Shown one piece after another: positions 51,268 to 60,416 of a DNA stretch of 64,000 bases. The notes under the pieces were generated by a model. The model searched no databases. It saw only the letters and a list, made by a program, of their open reading frames with translations, and was not told the origin of the DNA. This DNA comes from Sporolactobacillus vineae DSM 21990 = SL153. GTDB taxonomy: Bacteria; Bacillota; Bacilli; Bacillales; Sporolactobacillaceae. The stretch's first letter is position 1, and each line of letters opens with the position of its first letter. Both the position numbers and the translations under genes were made by a program. The stretch covers positions 332,966 to 396,965 of the forward strand of contig NZ_KB899044.1 in NCBI RefSeq assembly GCF_000377985.1. Direction: 5' to 3'.

Positions 51268-53268
51268 TTAAAATCCTGCCAGCAGTCCCAGACGGTACAC
51301 AATAAATGAAACGGTGTAGGCCAGCGCGACACAATAACCCATCGTAAACAGCGTCAGCTTCGTTGAGCCGACCTCATGCTTAATCGCCGGGACGGTCGAC
51401 ATACAAGGAATATACAATAGTGTAAAAACCATAAAACTGTAAGCCTGCAGCGGTGTGAACGATTGTCTGATCGATTCCGTCAGTGATCCTGCCGCCGCAG
51501 TATGATAAACCATACTCAGCGTCGATACGACCGATTCCTTCGCCATAAATCCGGATATGAGCGCCGATGCAGCCTGCCAGCTGCCAAAACCAAGCGGCGC
51601 CACAAGCGGCGCCAGAAAACCGCAGATCATGGCGAGAAAGCTGTGATCCAGCGGAACGTTTGCTCCGGCTGTACCGAAATAAGAGAGCGCCCAGACGAGA
51701 ATCGTCCCGCCGAGAATAAATGTCGTGGCTTTTCTGACAAAACCTTTTGCCTTATCCCATGTACTTCTCATGATCGTCCGAAGATTTGGGAGCCGGTACG
51801 GGGGAAGCTCGAGAACAAATACAGAGGTTTCCTTCTTCATAAACAATGAGAAGAGTTTGGCCATCAGCATGGCCAGAACAATGCTCAGCGCATACAAAGA
51901 CAGGACAACGAGTGCCTGATAACGGGCAAAGAAAACACCGGCGAACAAACTGTATACAGTGAGCCTCGCCGAACAGGACATCAGCGGAGAAATCAGCACG
52001 GTCAGCAGCCGCTCTTTAGGCTGTTCAATCGTCCGCGCCGCCATGACGCCCGGAATATTGCATCCGAACCCGATAACCAGCGGTATGAACGCTTTCCCGT
52101 TGAGCCCGACCAGCTGCATCAGCCGGTCCATGACCAGAGCGACGCGTGTCATATATCCTGAATCCTCAATCCATGAGAGAAAGAAAAAGAGGACAAATAT
52201 TTGCGGAACGAATACGATCACCCCGCCGACTCCGGCAATGATCCCGTTCAGCACGACGTCACGGATCACCGTGGCCACGCCGGCAGCATTCAGCGCCTGA
52301 CGCGTCCAGTCGGTCAGCGGTCCGGAGAAGAAAGCATCAAGCAGATTGGATAACGGATTCCCGATCCATTCAAAAGTGATATGGAAGATCAGATACATAA
52401 TTCCCAGAAACAGAGGGATTCCGGCAAATTTATTGGTAACCAGCGCATCAATCTTCGTCGACAGCGCCGTCTGATTCATTTCCTCACGATGACGGACGAC
52501 CTGGCGGATAATTTCGTGAATGTACTTCTTCCTGATCTGGTAAAACCAGTCGGAAACGGTCTCTGCCTGACCGTTTTCCTGAAGCGCTTTCCGAAGATCA
52601 CAGCTGGCCTCAATGGCATCATTCCGGTCTGTTTCCGATTGAATCCGATTCCGGGCATCCTTGTTTCCCTCAAGTGCCTGAATCGCCAGCCAGCGTCTGT
52701 TTACCCCGGATTCAGGAAAAAAGAGGCTGAGCCGGCTGATCGCGCGCTCCGATTCAGAACCATAGTCGATTCGGAAGGTGTGCGGCCTATCCGCTGCTGA
52801 TGCCGACAGCGATTCGGAGACCAGATGACAGCCTCTTCCGCTTCGGGCAACAATCGGAATCACCGGAACCCGGAGCAGCTTCGACAGACTCAGGCGATCA
52901 ATCTCCATCCCGCGATGTTTCGCGACGTCCATCATATTCAGCGCAATGACAACCGGTTTGCCAAGCTCGAGTAATTCGATCGTCAGCTGCAGATTTCTTT
53001 CCAGTTGCGAGGCGTCCACGATATTGACGATCTGTGAGAAATGATTGTCGATCAGAAACCTGGATGTCACGGATTCATCTTTGGATAAAGGAGCAACCGT
53101 GTATATTCCGGGAAGATCAATAAGCAGACCGTCACGGTTTTTCAGCCGTCCCACTTTTTTTTCGACCGTCACGCCGCTCCAGTTGCCGATTAACGCATAG
53201 GAACCCGTCAAATAATTGAAAAGAGATGTTTTTCCGGTGTTTGGATTCCCGATCAGAGCGACTTCCAA
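51268..53268 (-). CDS. feoB: Ferrous iron transport protein B
   Basis: 666 aa. N-terminal G domain with G1 GNPNTGKTS (7-15), G3 DLPGIY and G4 NMMD, a helical guanine-dissociation-inhibitor region (about 165-270), and a C-terminal transport domain with two Gate motifs and conserved Cys (GFGCNIPGVMAARTI, SPLMSCSARLTVY, YIPCMSTVPAIKHE). Imports Fe2+, used under anaerobic or low-oxygen growth. Overlaps feoA by 16 nt. Confidence 0.93.
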   Translation of the reverse strand: MEVALIGNPNTGKTSLFNYLTGSYALIGNWSGVTVEKKVGRLKNRDGLLIDLPGIYTVAPLSKDESVTSRFLIDNHFSQIVNIVDASQLERNLQLTIELLELGKPVVIALNMMDVAKHRGMEIDRLSLSKLLRVPVIPIVARSGRGCHLVSESLSASAADRPHTFRIDYGSESERAISRLSLFFPESGVNRRWLAIQALEGNKDARNRIQSETDRNDAIEASCDLRKALQENGQAETVSDWFYQIRKKYIHEIIRQVVRHREEMNQTALSTKIDALVTNKFAGIPLFLGIMYLIFHITFEWIGNPLSNLLDAFFSGPLTDWTRQALNAAGVATVIRDVVLNGIIAGVGGVIVFVPQIFVLFFFLSWIEDSGYMTRVALVMDRLMQLVGLNGKAFIPLVIGFGCNIPGVMAARTIEQPKERLLTVLISPLMSCSARLTVYSLFAGVFFARYQALVVLSLYALSIVLAMLMAKLFSLFMKKETSVFVLELPPYRLPNLRTIMRSTWDKAKGFVRKATTFILGGTILVWALSYFGTAGANVPLDHSFLAMICGFLAPLVAPLGFGSWQAASALISGFMAKESVVSTLSMVYHTAAAGSLTESIRQSFTPLQAYSFMVFTLLYIPCMSTVPAIKHEVGSTKLTLFTMGYCVALAYTVSFIVYRLGLLAGF

Positions 53269-53498
53269 TGAGTGTCACACTCCACATCGATGGTCTCCGC
53301 CTCAGCGCGGCGAATACCGATACACTCACCACAGGATTCGAAACAGCACGGTCCGCCCAGCGGCATAACCGACCTGAGACAAATCAGTGTGCCTGCCGTT
53401 ACGCCTAAATCTCTCAACCTTTTGTTGACCATCCGGTCTGTCTTTGACAGATCGGTAATCACCGCATGCACACCTGGTTTCAGTTCAGCAAGGTTCAT
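53253..53498 (-). CDS. feoA: Ferrous iron transport protein A
   Basis: 81-aa SH3-like protein (LAELKPGVHAVITDL, KRLRDLGVTAGTLICLRS) that supports FeoB. The second half has an unusual Cys cluster, CCFESCGEC, beyond the usual FeoA core. First gene of feoA-feoB-FeoB-associated protein; Fur box and promoter lie immediately upstream. Confidence 0.88.
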   Translation of the reverse strand: MNLAELKPGVHAVITDLSKTDRMVNKRLRDLGVTAGTLICLRSVMPLGGPCCFESCGECIGIRRAEAETIDVECDTHWKSL

Positions 53499-53520
53499 GA
53501 TGTGCCTCCTGAATCATTCT

Positions 53521-53539
53521 GATAATGATAATTGTTATC
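53521..53539. promoter_or_regulatory. Fur box of the feo operon
   Basis: GATAATGATAATTGTTATC matches the 19-bp Fur box GATAATGATwATCATTATC at all but two or three positions. It covers the start region of the feo promoter. Confidence 0.8.
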
Positions 53540-53545
53540 AGTTAA

Positions 53546-53574
53546 AGTTTAGCGCATTTGCAGTGATCTGACAA
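53546..53574 (-). promoter_or_regulatory. Promoter of feoAB
   Basis: TTGTCA (53569-53574) and TAAACT (53546-53551), 17-nt spacer, minus strand. Confidence 0.65.
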
Positions 53575-53722
53575 TGAAAGTCGCCAAAAACTTTTCCCGT
53601 ATTGATCGACAAAATATCTGCAGTCAGCCAATGAGCCATTTTTCGTCATAGATTCGCCATTTTCGCATATAAGTTTACAAATGTGGTAATTAAAATTATT
53701 ATTTGATTTGGGAGGCAATACC

Positions 53723-54772
53723 ATGAGCGGAAACATCCGGGAAGCGTCACATTTTGATCAAATCATCGATCTTGTCTTCGATGCCGTCCTGATTATCGAA
53801 AAAGGACGAATCATCTTTGCCAATCACTCGGCAAATGCACTGTTGGCAGGCCATCCCGGCACATCCGTTACCGATGCCTTTGTTTCGCAGTTCCTGGATG
53901 CACCGTCATCCGACGAACTGAAGCATCAAGCTGCAGCTTTGTCTGCGGACACGGAAGAAAGCAGCAATGCTTTTTATCTGACCGTCCACAACTCAGACGG
54001 TGTGACGCGGTTTACCGAAGGACGGGTCAGAAGACTGCCGGGCCGGAATACGTCGACAGTACTGTTGATCCTTAAAGATTTGTCGGACCAGAAAAAGATC
54101 GAGGATCATCTGCTCCAGGCATCGAAATTATCGATGATCGGCGAATTCTCTGCAGGGATTATTCATGAAATTAAAAACCCGCTGACGGCCATAAAGGGAT
54201 TTCTGCAACTGATGCAAAAAGAGCCGGTCATCAATCGAGAGTATCTTACGATTCTTTTAAAAGAAGTCGAAAACATTGAAAAAATTACCGGAGAATTGCT
54301 TTATTTTGCCAGACCCAAGACCGGTTGCTTCGAATTACAGAATCTGAAAAGTATTTCAGGAGAAGTGATTCACCTGTTTCAGTCACTGGCTGCGGAAAAA
54401 AATATCCGCCTGATTATTCAATATGACAATTCACCGCATCAGATTATGGGCGACCGGACCAAGTTGAAACAGATGTTTATCAATCTGATCAAGAATGCCA
54501 TTGAGGCTTCTTTTGAAAACAGTTCCGTACACGTAATCCTTAAGGGAAACGGTCCGTCTGAGTCGGTCAGCATCCAAAACCGCGGCCGGATCATCCCCGA
54601 AGAGATTCAGAAACATCTGGGCCGGTCTTTTATTACAACGAAAGAAACGGGAACCGGTCTGGGTCTGATGATGATCTGCACGATTGTCCGGGATCATCAC
54701 GGAAAAATCAATGTCGTAAGCAACGAGACATCCGGAACCCTGTTCACGCTGACGTTTCCCCGGGCGCACTAA
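53723..54772 (+). CDS. PAS-domain histidine kinase of sporulation-kinase type
   Basis: 349 aa, soluble, from ATG at 53723 behind GGGAGG. PAS-like N terminus (about 10-120), HisKA with H148 (GEFSAGIIHEIKNPLTAIKGFLQLM), and HATPase with N box NLIKNAIEA and G2 GTGLGLMMICTIV. Layout and H-box sequence match the Kin proteins that feed the Spo0A phosphorelay, and no response regulator is adjacent. The G1 box is unusual: NRGRII (286-291) replaces the common DxGxGI, with the ATP-contacting Asp changed to Asn. Confidence 0.82.
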   Translation: MSGNIREASHFDQIIDLVFDAVLIIEKGRIIFANHSANALLAGHPGTSVTDAFVSQFLDAPSSDELKHQAAALSADTEESSNAFYLTVHNSDGVTRFTEGRVRRLPGRNTSTVLLILKDLSDQKKIEDHLLQASKLSMIGEFSAGIIHEIKNPLTAIKGFLQLMQKEPVINREYLTILLKEVENIEKITGELLYFARPKTGCFELQNLKSISGEVIHLFQSLAAEKNIRLIIQYDNSPHQIMGDRTKLKQMFINLIKNAIEASFENSSVHVILKGNGPSESVSIQNRGRIIPEEIQKHLGRSFITTKETGTGLGLMMICTIVRDHHGKINVVSNETSGTLFTLTFPRAH

Positions 54773-54812
54773 CAATAAGCGGGCAACCAGAAAGAACGGC
54801 TGTCCGCTTATT
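54773..54812. terminator. Bidirectional terminator
   Basis: AATAAGCGGGCA pairs with TGTCCGCTTATT around a 15-nt loop between the convergent kinase and DUF2653 genes. Confidence 0.65.
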
Positions 54813-54827
54813 GTTTACCTGTTTTAT

Positions 54828-55121
54828 TTAATACGTACAATGCGCAATGATCCCCAGTTGCTCATCCATTTCCAGTCTTAATGCGGCCGCAAAAGGATCC
54901 GCCCCCTGCTCATGCTCCAGCCAGAATCGGATCGCGTCAATGATATTTGAAGCAATGTACACTTGCTTCCGGCCGGCTGCGTAGACCTCGGCAGAAAAGC
55001 CGTAATCATCATCGTAGATCAATTCCGCCTGCACGTCCTGCGGCTTGATACCCTTCCGGTCGGCGGTATAGAGGCAGATCACATTGATCAGATCCTGTTC
55101 GCCAATAATTATCTCTTCCAT
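54828..55121 (-). CDS. DUF2653 (YxcD-like) protein
   Basis: 97 aa, acidic, soluble: IIIGEQDLINVICLYTADRKG, AELIYDDDYGFSAEVYAAGR and the C-terminal DPFAAALRLEMDEQLGIIA are the DUF2653/YxcD pattern. Function unknown. Overlaps the 3' end of the upstream membrane-protein gene by 13 nt, so the two are co-translated. Confidence 0.78.
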   Translation of the reverse strand: MEEIIIGEQDLINVICLYTADRKGIKPQDVQAELIYDDDYGFSAEVYAAGRKQVYIASNIIDAIRFWLEHEQGADPFAAALRLEMDEQLGIIAHCTY

Positions 55122-55552
55122 CGGTCAGATTCCTCTGCCCTTCTCCGCCTTGCTCTTTCGGCGAAGCTGACAAACAGATACCGGATCAGCGCAATAATGG
55201 CAAGAATGGCCACAATATTGATCAGGAACCCGGCGATCATGCCGAATCCTCCAAAGTGTGACAGCAGACTGCCGAACAGCAGACCGGACAAACCTCCGAA
55301 AATCATCCCGCGCATAAATCCGCCGCCGCTGAATCCACGGGGAAATCCATTTGTTGCCGTATTCGTGTTGTTTCGCTGACTCTTGCTCTTAAAGAATGAG
55401 TTGAAGCTATTGCTTTTATTCGGTGTAAATGATTTGATTCCTGTGCGGTACCCTTTTGCACTGACTTGAGTATCCTGATGAAAAACAGTGTCCCCGAGCG
55501 GTGAAAAGATAAGTGCCAGGGCAACGAACGCGGCAAGCATTTTCTTTAACAT
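55109..55552 (-). CDS. Secreted or membrane protein of unknown function, Tim44-like layout
   Basis: 147 aa: N-terminal signal/anchor (about 4-20), a Ser/Asn/Lys-rich stretch (30-70), a Gly-rich GFSGGGFMRGMIFGGLSGLLFG segment, a second membrane segment (about 103-127) and a strongly basic end. Similar proteins occur beside DUF2653 genes in Bacilli and are sometimes annotated Tim44-like; a function is not known. Confidence 0.6.
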   Translation of the reverse strand: MLKKMLAAFVALALIFSPLGDTVFHQDTQVSAKGYRTGIKSFTPNKSNSFNSFFKSKSQRNNTNTATNGFPRGFSGGGFMRGMIFGGLSGLLFGSLLSHFGGFGMIAGFLINIVAILAIIALIRYLFVSFAERARRRRAEESDRWKR

Positions 55553-55658
55553 AAATGAATTCCTCCAATTAATTTTTCAACCATGCCTTTACCATTAACC
55601 AGTCATCTATAATTTACGGATCAGAACAGCAACCGGTTCCCTTTAATCCGGTAAAGCG

Positions 55659-56837
55659 TCAGCGTGCACGAACGGCCTTTCTGAGCCTGCCCATGGCCTG
55701 AAGGACAAGCGAATGCGGGCAGGCAAGATTGAGCCGGATAAACCCATCGCCTTCTTTCCCGAAAGTATCCCCGGGATTGACAGCCAGTTTTGCCTGATCA
55801 GTCATAAATTCCCGCAGCTCGTTCTTATCAAGGCCAAGACGGCGGCAGTCGATCCATGCCAGATAAGTGCCTTCAAGAGGCACGAGAGACAATTCAGGCA
55901 GATCATTGTCAATATAACTTCTGACTGTATCGGCATTGCCGCCGATATAGCCAAGGCATGCTTTCAGCCATGAAGAACCATAACGATAAGCAGCCTCAGC
56001 AGCCGTCACACCTAAAGTATTCGGACTTCCAAGGCTGAAACGACCGAGCTGCCGCAAATAAATCCTTCTCAATTGCGGATCTGGAATGATGATATTCGAA
56101 ATCTGCAGCCCGGCCAGATTAAACGTCTTACTCGGCGCTGTGCAGACCACAGAGTGTGACGCCGTGTAGGCCGACAATCCGGCAAACGGGATCTGATGAT
56201 GCGCCCCATAGGTCAGATCACCATGAATTTCATCCGAAACAACAAGTACATGATACTTCTCCGCAAGCCGGGCTACCGCCGTCAGTTCATCAAGCGTCCA
56301 CACCCTGCCGACAGGATTATGCGGGGAGCAGAGGATCATCATCCTGACTTTCGGATCCGCCAGCTTCACTTCCAGGTCGGAGAAATCCATATGATAGCTC
56401 CCATTCTCATAGATCAGCGGATTGGTCACAAGCTCACGCGACTGGTGGCTGACCGACCGGCGGAATAGCGGATAAACCGGGGGTTGAATCAGCACTTTGT
56501 CGCCCGGCTGCGTCAGACCGTCGACCAGCAAATTCAGTGCCGTCACGACGCCCGGACTGTGGCAGATCCACTCCTTCCGAACCGTCCAGTCGTGGTGCTC
56601 CTTCATCCATGCCCGGACGGCATCGAAATAGCTCTCGGTCCGAAACGTATAACCATAAATGCCGTGCCGGATCCGCCGCTCCAGCGCCGCGGTCACCTCC
56701 TGCGGCACCTGAAAATCCATGTCCGCAACCCACATCGGAAGCAGATCGTGCCCATGAAACAGTTTGTCTGCGGCGTCCCATTTTTCAGAAGCGGTTCCTT
56801 TCCGGTTCTCTAACCTGTCAAAGCCATCTGTATCCAT
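55659..56837 (-). CDS. patB: PatB/MalY-type C-S lyase (cystathionine beta-lyase)
   Basis: 392-aa fold-type I PLP enzyme. Hallmarks MWVADMDFQVP near the N terminus, SPGVVTALNLLVD, CSPHNPVGRVW, SDEIHGDL, PLP lysine in APSKTFNLAG and the C-terminal Arg in FIRLNLACP. Cleaves cystathionine/cysteine with release of thiols. I start at ATG 56837 behind AAAGGATGG, rather than three codons upstream. Single gene. Confidence 0.88.
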   Translation of the reverse strand: MDTDGFDRLENRKGTASEKWDAADKLFHGHDLLPMWVADMDFQVPQEVTAALERRIRHGIYGYTFRTESYFDAVRAWMKEHHDWTVRKEWICHSPGVVTALNLLVDGLTQPGDKVLIQPPVYPLFRRSVSHQSRELVTNPLIYENGSYHMDFSDLEVKLADPKVRMMILCSPHNPVGRVWTLDELTAVARLAEKYHVLVVSDEIHGDLTYGAHHQIPFAGLSAYTASHSVVCTAPSKTFNLAGLQISNIIIPDPQLRRIYLRQLGRFSLGSPNTLGVTAAEAAYRYGSSWLKACLGYIGGNADTVRSYIDNDLPELSLVPLEGTYLAWIDCRRLGLDKNELREFMTDQAKLAVNPGDTFGKEGDGFIRLNLACPHSLVLQAMGRLRKAVRAR

Positions 56838-56867
56838 TCTACCCATCCTTTATTGCAGGTATGAAAA

Positions 56868-56896
56868 CAGCCTGCTCATTCAAATGAAACAGGCTG
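56868..56896 (-). terminator. Terminator of the redoxin gene
   Basis: CAGCCTG and CAGGCTG arms with an inner TTTCATT/AATGA pairing, followed on the minus strand by TTTTC. Confidence 0.55.
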
Positions 56897-56930
56897 ACTG
56901 ATGCATGTTTTGCTGCCTTTGCCTTGCGGA

Positions 56931-57512
56931 TCAGACAAGATCGCACGCCTCACCCGGCATCCAGTGAGCGTCCTTGCCCTCCCACTTGACATTGCAGCCG
57001 ATCGGGTTCGTGAGTTTTGTGCTTACTTCTTCACCACGTGTCAGCTGTGCCAGCGCATTGTCCAGATCATTGACCGTCGCCTTCTCCGGCTGTCTCGGAT
57101 TATCCAGTTCTCTGCCGGTATAGACAAGCTCGCGTTTCTGGTCGAAAACAAAGAAATGCGGTGTTCGCAATGCGCCGTATGCCCTTGCCGTATCCTGAGA
57201 TTCATCCCGCAGATAAGGCCACGGATAGTGCTTGTCATTCATTTGCTCCACCATGTGACGGAACGAATCCCCGGGGTGCGTGTGCTCGCTGTTTGCATTG
57301 ATCGCGACAAATTTTACCCCATTTTTCTTATATTTCTCGGCTGTTTGTACGGTAACCGGATTCGACCCCAGAACAAACGGACAATGATTGCATGTAAAAA
57401 AAACAACCAGTATTTTTGCATCTGAAAAATCGTTCATAGAATATGTTTTTCCATCTGTCGCCGGCAAAGAGAAATCCGGTGCAGATTCGCCAATCTGAAG
57501 TGTAAATGCCAT
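56931..57512 (-). CDS. AhpC/TSA-type thioredoxin-like redox protein
   Basis: 193 aa from ATG at 57512 behind GGAGG; the frame extends 16 codons upstream unsupported. Peroxiredoxin/TlpA-like fold with [18 protein letters not shown] and a CNHCPFV redox site (CxxC) after VVFFT. No signal peptide, so cytosolic. Sequence after 150 ([22 protein letters not shown]) includes further Cys. Resembles the thioredoxin-family proteins annotated as resA-like or redoxin; a specific partner is not apparent. Confidence 0.75.
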   Translation of the reverse strand: MAFTLQIGESAPDFSLPATDGKTYSMNDFSDAKILVVFFTCNHCPFVLGSNPVTVQTAEKYKKNGVKFVAINANSEHTHPGDSFRHMVEQMNDKHYPWPYLRDESQDTARAYGALRTPHFFVFDQKRELVYTGRELDNPRQPEKATVNDLDNALAQLTRGEEVSTKLTNPIGCNVKWEGKDAHWMPGEACDLV

Positions 57513-57631
57513 TTGCCAAACCTCCGGGAAAGTATTTGTCAGAATATATTCTAACATCACCGAAGCAGTCCGTAAAAAATTCTGCCTGTACCGGAAGCGG
57601 TATGAACGCAGCGTTTGTTTAACTGAATTTC

Positions 57632-57660
57632 TTGACGCTGTCCCGTCCAGAGCATATAAT
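57632..57660 (+). promoter_or_regulatory. Sigma A promoter of proBA
   Basis: TTGACG (57632-57637) and TATAAT (57655-57660), 17-nt spacer. Confidence 0.75.
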
Positions 57661-57666
57661 AGCTAT

Positions 57667-57917
57667 ACTTAATATGAGCGTTGACAGGGATCAGTAGGTA
57701 CTCAGACGCACAAGAGAGCGGTTTTCCAGGCTGAAAGAAATCGCGGCATGACTGATACTGAACCTACCCTTGAGCTGTCCGGCCAATAACCGGTCCGTCT
57801 GCTTCACGATACGGAGCTCCGAGAGAGCACGGCATATCAGGCTGTGCTAACAAAGGTGGTACCGCGGGTAAAGCCTCTCCCCGTCCTTTTAAACAGGATG
57901 GAGAGAGGCTTTTTTTG
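57667..57917 (+). promoter_or_regulatory. T-box riboswitch (proline) upstream of proBA
   Basis: A leader of about 250 nt with the T-box core AAAGGTGGTACCGCGG (57853-57868), followed by a terminator (AAGCCTCTC / GAGAGGCTT, 57871-57917, then TTTTTTT). Stem I is closed by AGTAGGT/ACCTAC, with an AGAGAG segment in its upper part. A CCU triplet in GAACCTACC (57763-57765) is at the expected specifier position on the 3' side of stem I, consistent with sensing uncharged tRNA-Pro, as known for proBA leaders. Confidence 0.88.
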
Positions 57918-57933
57918 CGGAAGGAAAAAAGTG

Positions 57934-59088
57934 ATGGAGTCAAAACGAATCGTCATTAAGATCGGCAGCAGCTCACTGACCGACACCCACGGCCAGCTGG
58001 ACACGAAAAAACTGGAACGACATGTCGAAGCGGTTGCCCGATTGAAAAGGGCAGGCCATGAAGTCATCATTGTCTCTTCGGGAGCGGTTGCGGCCGGCTA
58101 TTCCGGACTGGGCTATCCCGCCCGTCCGGTAACGATTGCCGGAAAACAGGCGGCGGCGGCAGTCGGCCAGGTCATGCTGCTGAAACATTATGCCGATGCG
58201 TTCAGCCGCCATCAGATCGCGATCGCCCAGCTGCTGCTGGCACGGCAGGATTTTGAACGTCGTGAACAGATGAGTCACGCCTACTCAGCATTATCTGAAC
58301 TGCTCCGGCGTTCCGTCATCCCGATCATCAATGAAAATGATTCTGTGTCTCTTGAAGAGCTGACTTTCGGCGACAATGATATGCTCTCCGCACTGGTCAG
58401 CGGACTGGTTCATGCGGATTTTCTGGTGATTCTCACCGATGTCGACGGTCTTTATAATAAAAACCCGACATTATATCCGGATGCCGTCCGCTACCATCAG
58501 CTCGCAGCGGTGTCGGACCAGTTGCTCGAAGAAGTCAGCAGCACATCCGGATCTAAGGTCGGCACCGGCGGCATGAAATCCAAACTTCGTGCAGCGAAAG
58601 TGGCCGTCTCTCTTGGTGTCAGGGTATTCATTGGCAAGGGCGGTTCGCCTGAGACGCTTCAGGCGGTCGTTGAAGGAAGCGGCGACGGTACCTATATTGG
58701 CGGCGCCGACCTGAAGCCCTCCCTCAAAGTATCCAAACAGTGGATTGCCCTGCATTCACGGGTATCCGGGAAAATTGAAATCGACGACGGCGCGGTACAT
58801 GCGTTGATGGATGAAGGCAAGAGCCTGCTGCCGGCCGGTATCAAAAAAATATGTGGCCGCTTCTTTGCCGGCGAAGTGATCCAGATTGTCGACCGTCACC
58901 ATCATGTACTTGGCAAGGGACAGGTCAATTATTCATCCGAGCAGCTGAACGAAATTAAAAGAATGCCCAGTGACATGGCAATGAATAAAGCAAACGGAGA
59001 CCGTCCTGAAGTTGTGCATCGCGATAATTGGGTGCCATGGACAGTACGGATTCAGCCGATCAATATCTTTCAAAAGAAAGGACGATGA
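57934..59088 (+). CDS. proB: Glutamate 5-kinase
   Basis: 384 aa. Amino-acid kinase domain (RIVIKIGSSSLTD, VSSGAVAAGYSGLG, NENDSVSLEELTFGDNDMLSA, LTDVDGLYNKNP, GTGGMKSKLRAAK) and a C-terminal PUA domain (from about 280). First step of proline synthesis, feedback inhibited by proline in known members. ATG at 57934 behind AAGGAAAAAAGTG; a GTG one codon earlier is possible. The terminator of the T-box leader ends 17 nt upstream. Confidence 0.93.
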   Translation: MESKRIVIKIGSSSLTDTHGQLDTKKLERHVEAVARLKRAGHEVIIVSSGAVAAGYSGLGYPARPVTIAGKQAAAAVGQVMLLKHYADAFSRHQIAIAQLLLARQDFERREQMSHAYSALSELLRRSVIPIINENDSVSLEELTFGDNDMLSALVSGLVHADFLVILTDVDGLYNKNPTLYPDAVRYHQLAAVSDQLLEEVSSTSGSKVGTGGMKSKLRAAKVAVSLGVRVFIGKGGSPETLQAVVEGSGDGTYIGGADLKPSLKVSKQWIALHSRVSGKIEIDDGAVHALMDEGKSLLPAGIKKICGRFFAGEVIQIVDRHHHVLGKGQVNYSSEQLNEIKRMPSDMAMNKANGDRPEVVHRDNWVPWTVRIQPINIFQKKGR

Positions 59089-59091
59089 ACC

Positions 59092-60357
59092 ATGAATCAG
59101 AAGATCAAAGCAGATGATCTATTGTCTAAAGGAAGAAAGGCAAAGAACGCCTCTCAGGCACTGGCAGCCGCTTCATCAGATCAGAAGAATACGGCACTTC
59201 TCGAAATCGCGGCAAACCTTCGCCGCCAGAGCGGAAAGATTCTTTCGGCAAATGCACAAGACGTTCAGGCAGCCAAGAAAGCGGGTACGACGGATGCGTT
59301 AATCGACAGACTGACGCTTACCGACGACCGCCTTTCGTCGATGGCCGACGCGCTGGTACATCTGACCAAACTCAAGGACCCGATTGGTAATTGCCTGACC
59401 ACCTGGACCCGTCCGAACGGACTGCGTATCCGAAAAATCAGTGTACCGCTCGGTGTCGTCGGTATGGTCTATGAAGCAAGGCCGAATGTCACGACAGATG
59501 CGGCCGGGCTTTGTCTCAAAACCGGCAATGCCGTGTTTCTCAGGGGCAGCGGTTCAGCCCTGAACGCAAATAAAGCTCTGGTTTCAGTCATTCAGGAAGC
59601 ACTGACGGCCGCTCATCTCCCTGCCGACGGAGTCCAGCTGCTTGAAGATACGCGTCATGAAACTGCCGATCGTTTTTTCCGGTTGAACGGGTTGATTGAT
59701 GTTCTGATTCCGCGCGGCAGTAAAAGGCTGATCCGGAATGTTATCGAAAAGGCCAGTGTTCCCGTCATCGAAACGGGTGCAGGCAACTGCCACCTGTTTA
59801 TTGACCGGTCAGCTAAGCCGGAGATGGCCATCAGCATTGCACTGAACGCCAAAGTACAGCGCCCTTCCGTCTGCAATGCCATTGAAACGATCATCGTGGA
59901 ACGCAACTGGTTCAATCTTCATGGTCATGATCTGATCGATGCGCTTCAGGTTGCAGGTGTTACCTGCCGGATTGATCCGGAGGCAGCCGATCAGTATCCG
60001 GAATTGCGCGCAGCGACGGAAGACGACTGGAAAACCGAATATCTGGATAAAATTGTCGCCATCAAAATTGTCGGCAGCACCGACGAAGCGATCACCCACA
60101 TTAATCGCTACGGAACCGAGCATTCGGAATCCATCGTTTCTGAAACACCGGAGCATGTCGCACACTTTTTTAAATATGTTGATGCATCGACGCTTTACCA
60201 TAATGCTTCGACACGTTTTACTGACGGCGAAGAATTCGGATTCGGCGCCGAAATCGGCATCAGCACGCAGAAACTCCATGCCCGTGGTCCGATGGGACTT
60301 GACGCACTGACAAGTATTAAATATCTGGTCGAAGGTGACGGTCAGATCCGTGAGTGA
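59092..60357 (+). CDS. proA: Gamma-glutamyl phosphate reductase
   Basis: 421-aa NADPH-dependent reductase making glutamate-5-semialdehyde. ALDH-like fold with VPLGVVGMVYEARPNVTTDAAGLCLKTGNAV, TGAGNCHLFID and the catalytic Cys in VQRPSVCNAIE. Starts 3 nt after proB, AAAGGACG upstream. Ends the T-box-controlled operon. Confidence 0.95.
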   Translation: MNQKIKADDLLSKGRKAKNASQALAAASSDQKNTALLEIAANLRRQSGKILSANAQDVQAAKKAGTTDALIDRLTLTDDRLSSMADALVHLTKLKDPIGNCLTTWTRPNGLRIRKISVPLGVVGMVYEARPNVTTDAAGLCLKTGNAVFLRGSGSALNANKALVSVIQEALTAAHLPADGVQLLEDTRHETADRFFRLNGLIDVLIPRGSKRLIRNVIEKASVPVIETGAGNCHLFIDRSAKPEMAISIALNAKVQRPSVCNAIETIIVERNWFNLHGHDLIDALQVAGVTCRIDPEAADQYPELRAATEDDWKTEYLDKIVAIKIVGSTDEAITHINRYGTEHSESIVSETPEHVAHFFKYVDASTLYHNASTRFTDGEEFGFGAEIGISTQKLHARGPMGLDALTSIKYLVEGDGQIRE

Positions 60358-60416
60358 CCATTCTAAGAAAAACAACATAATTTCAAAAGAGCATTAATAT
60401 GAGAAAGGTCGCTGAT

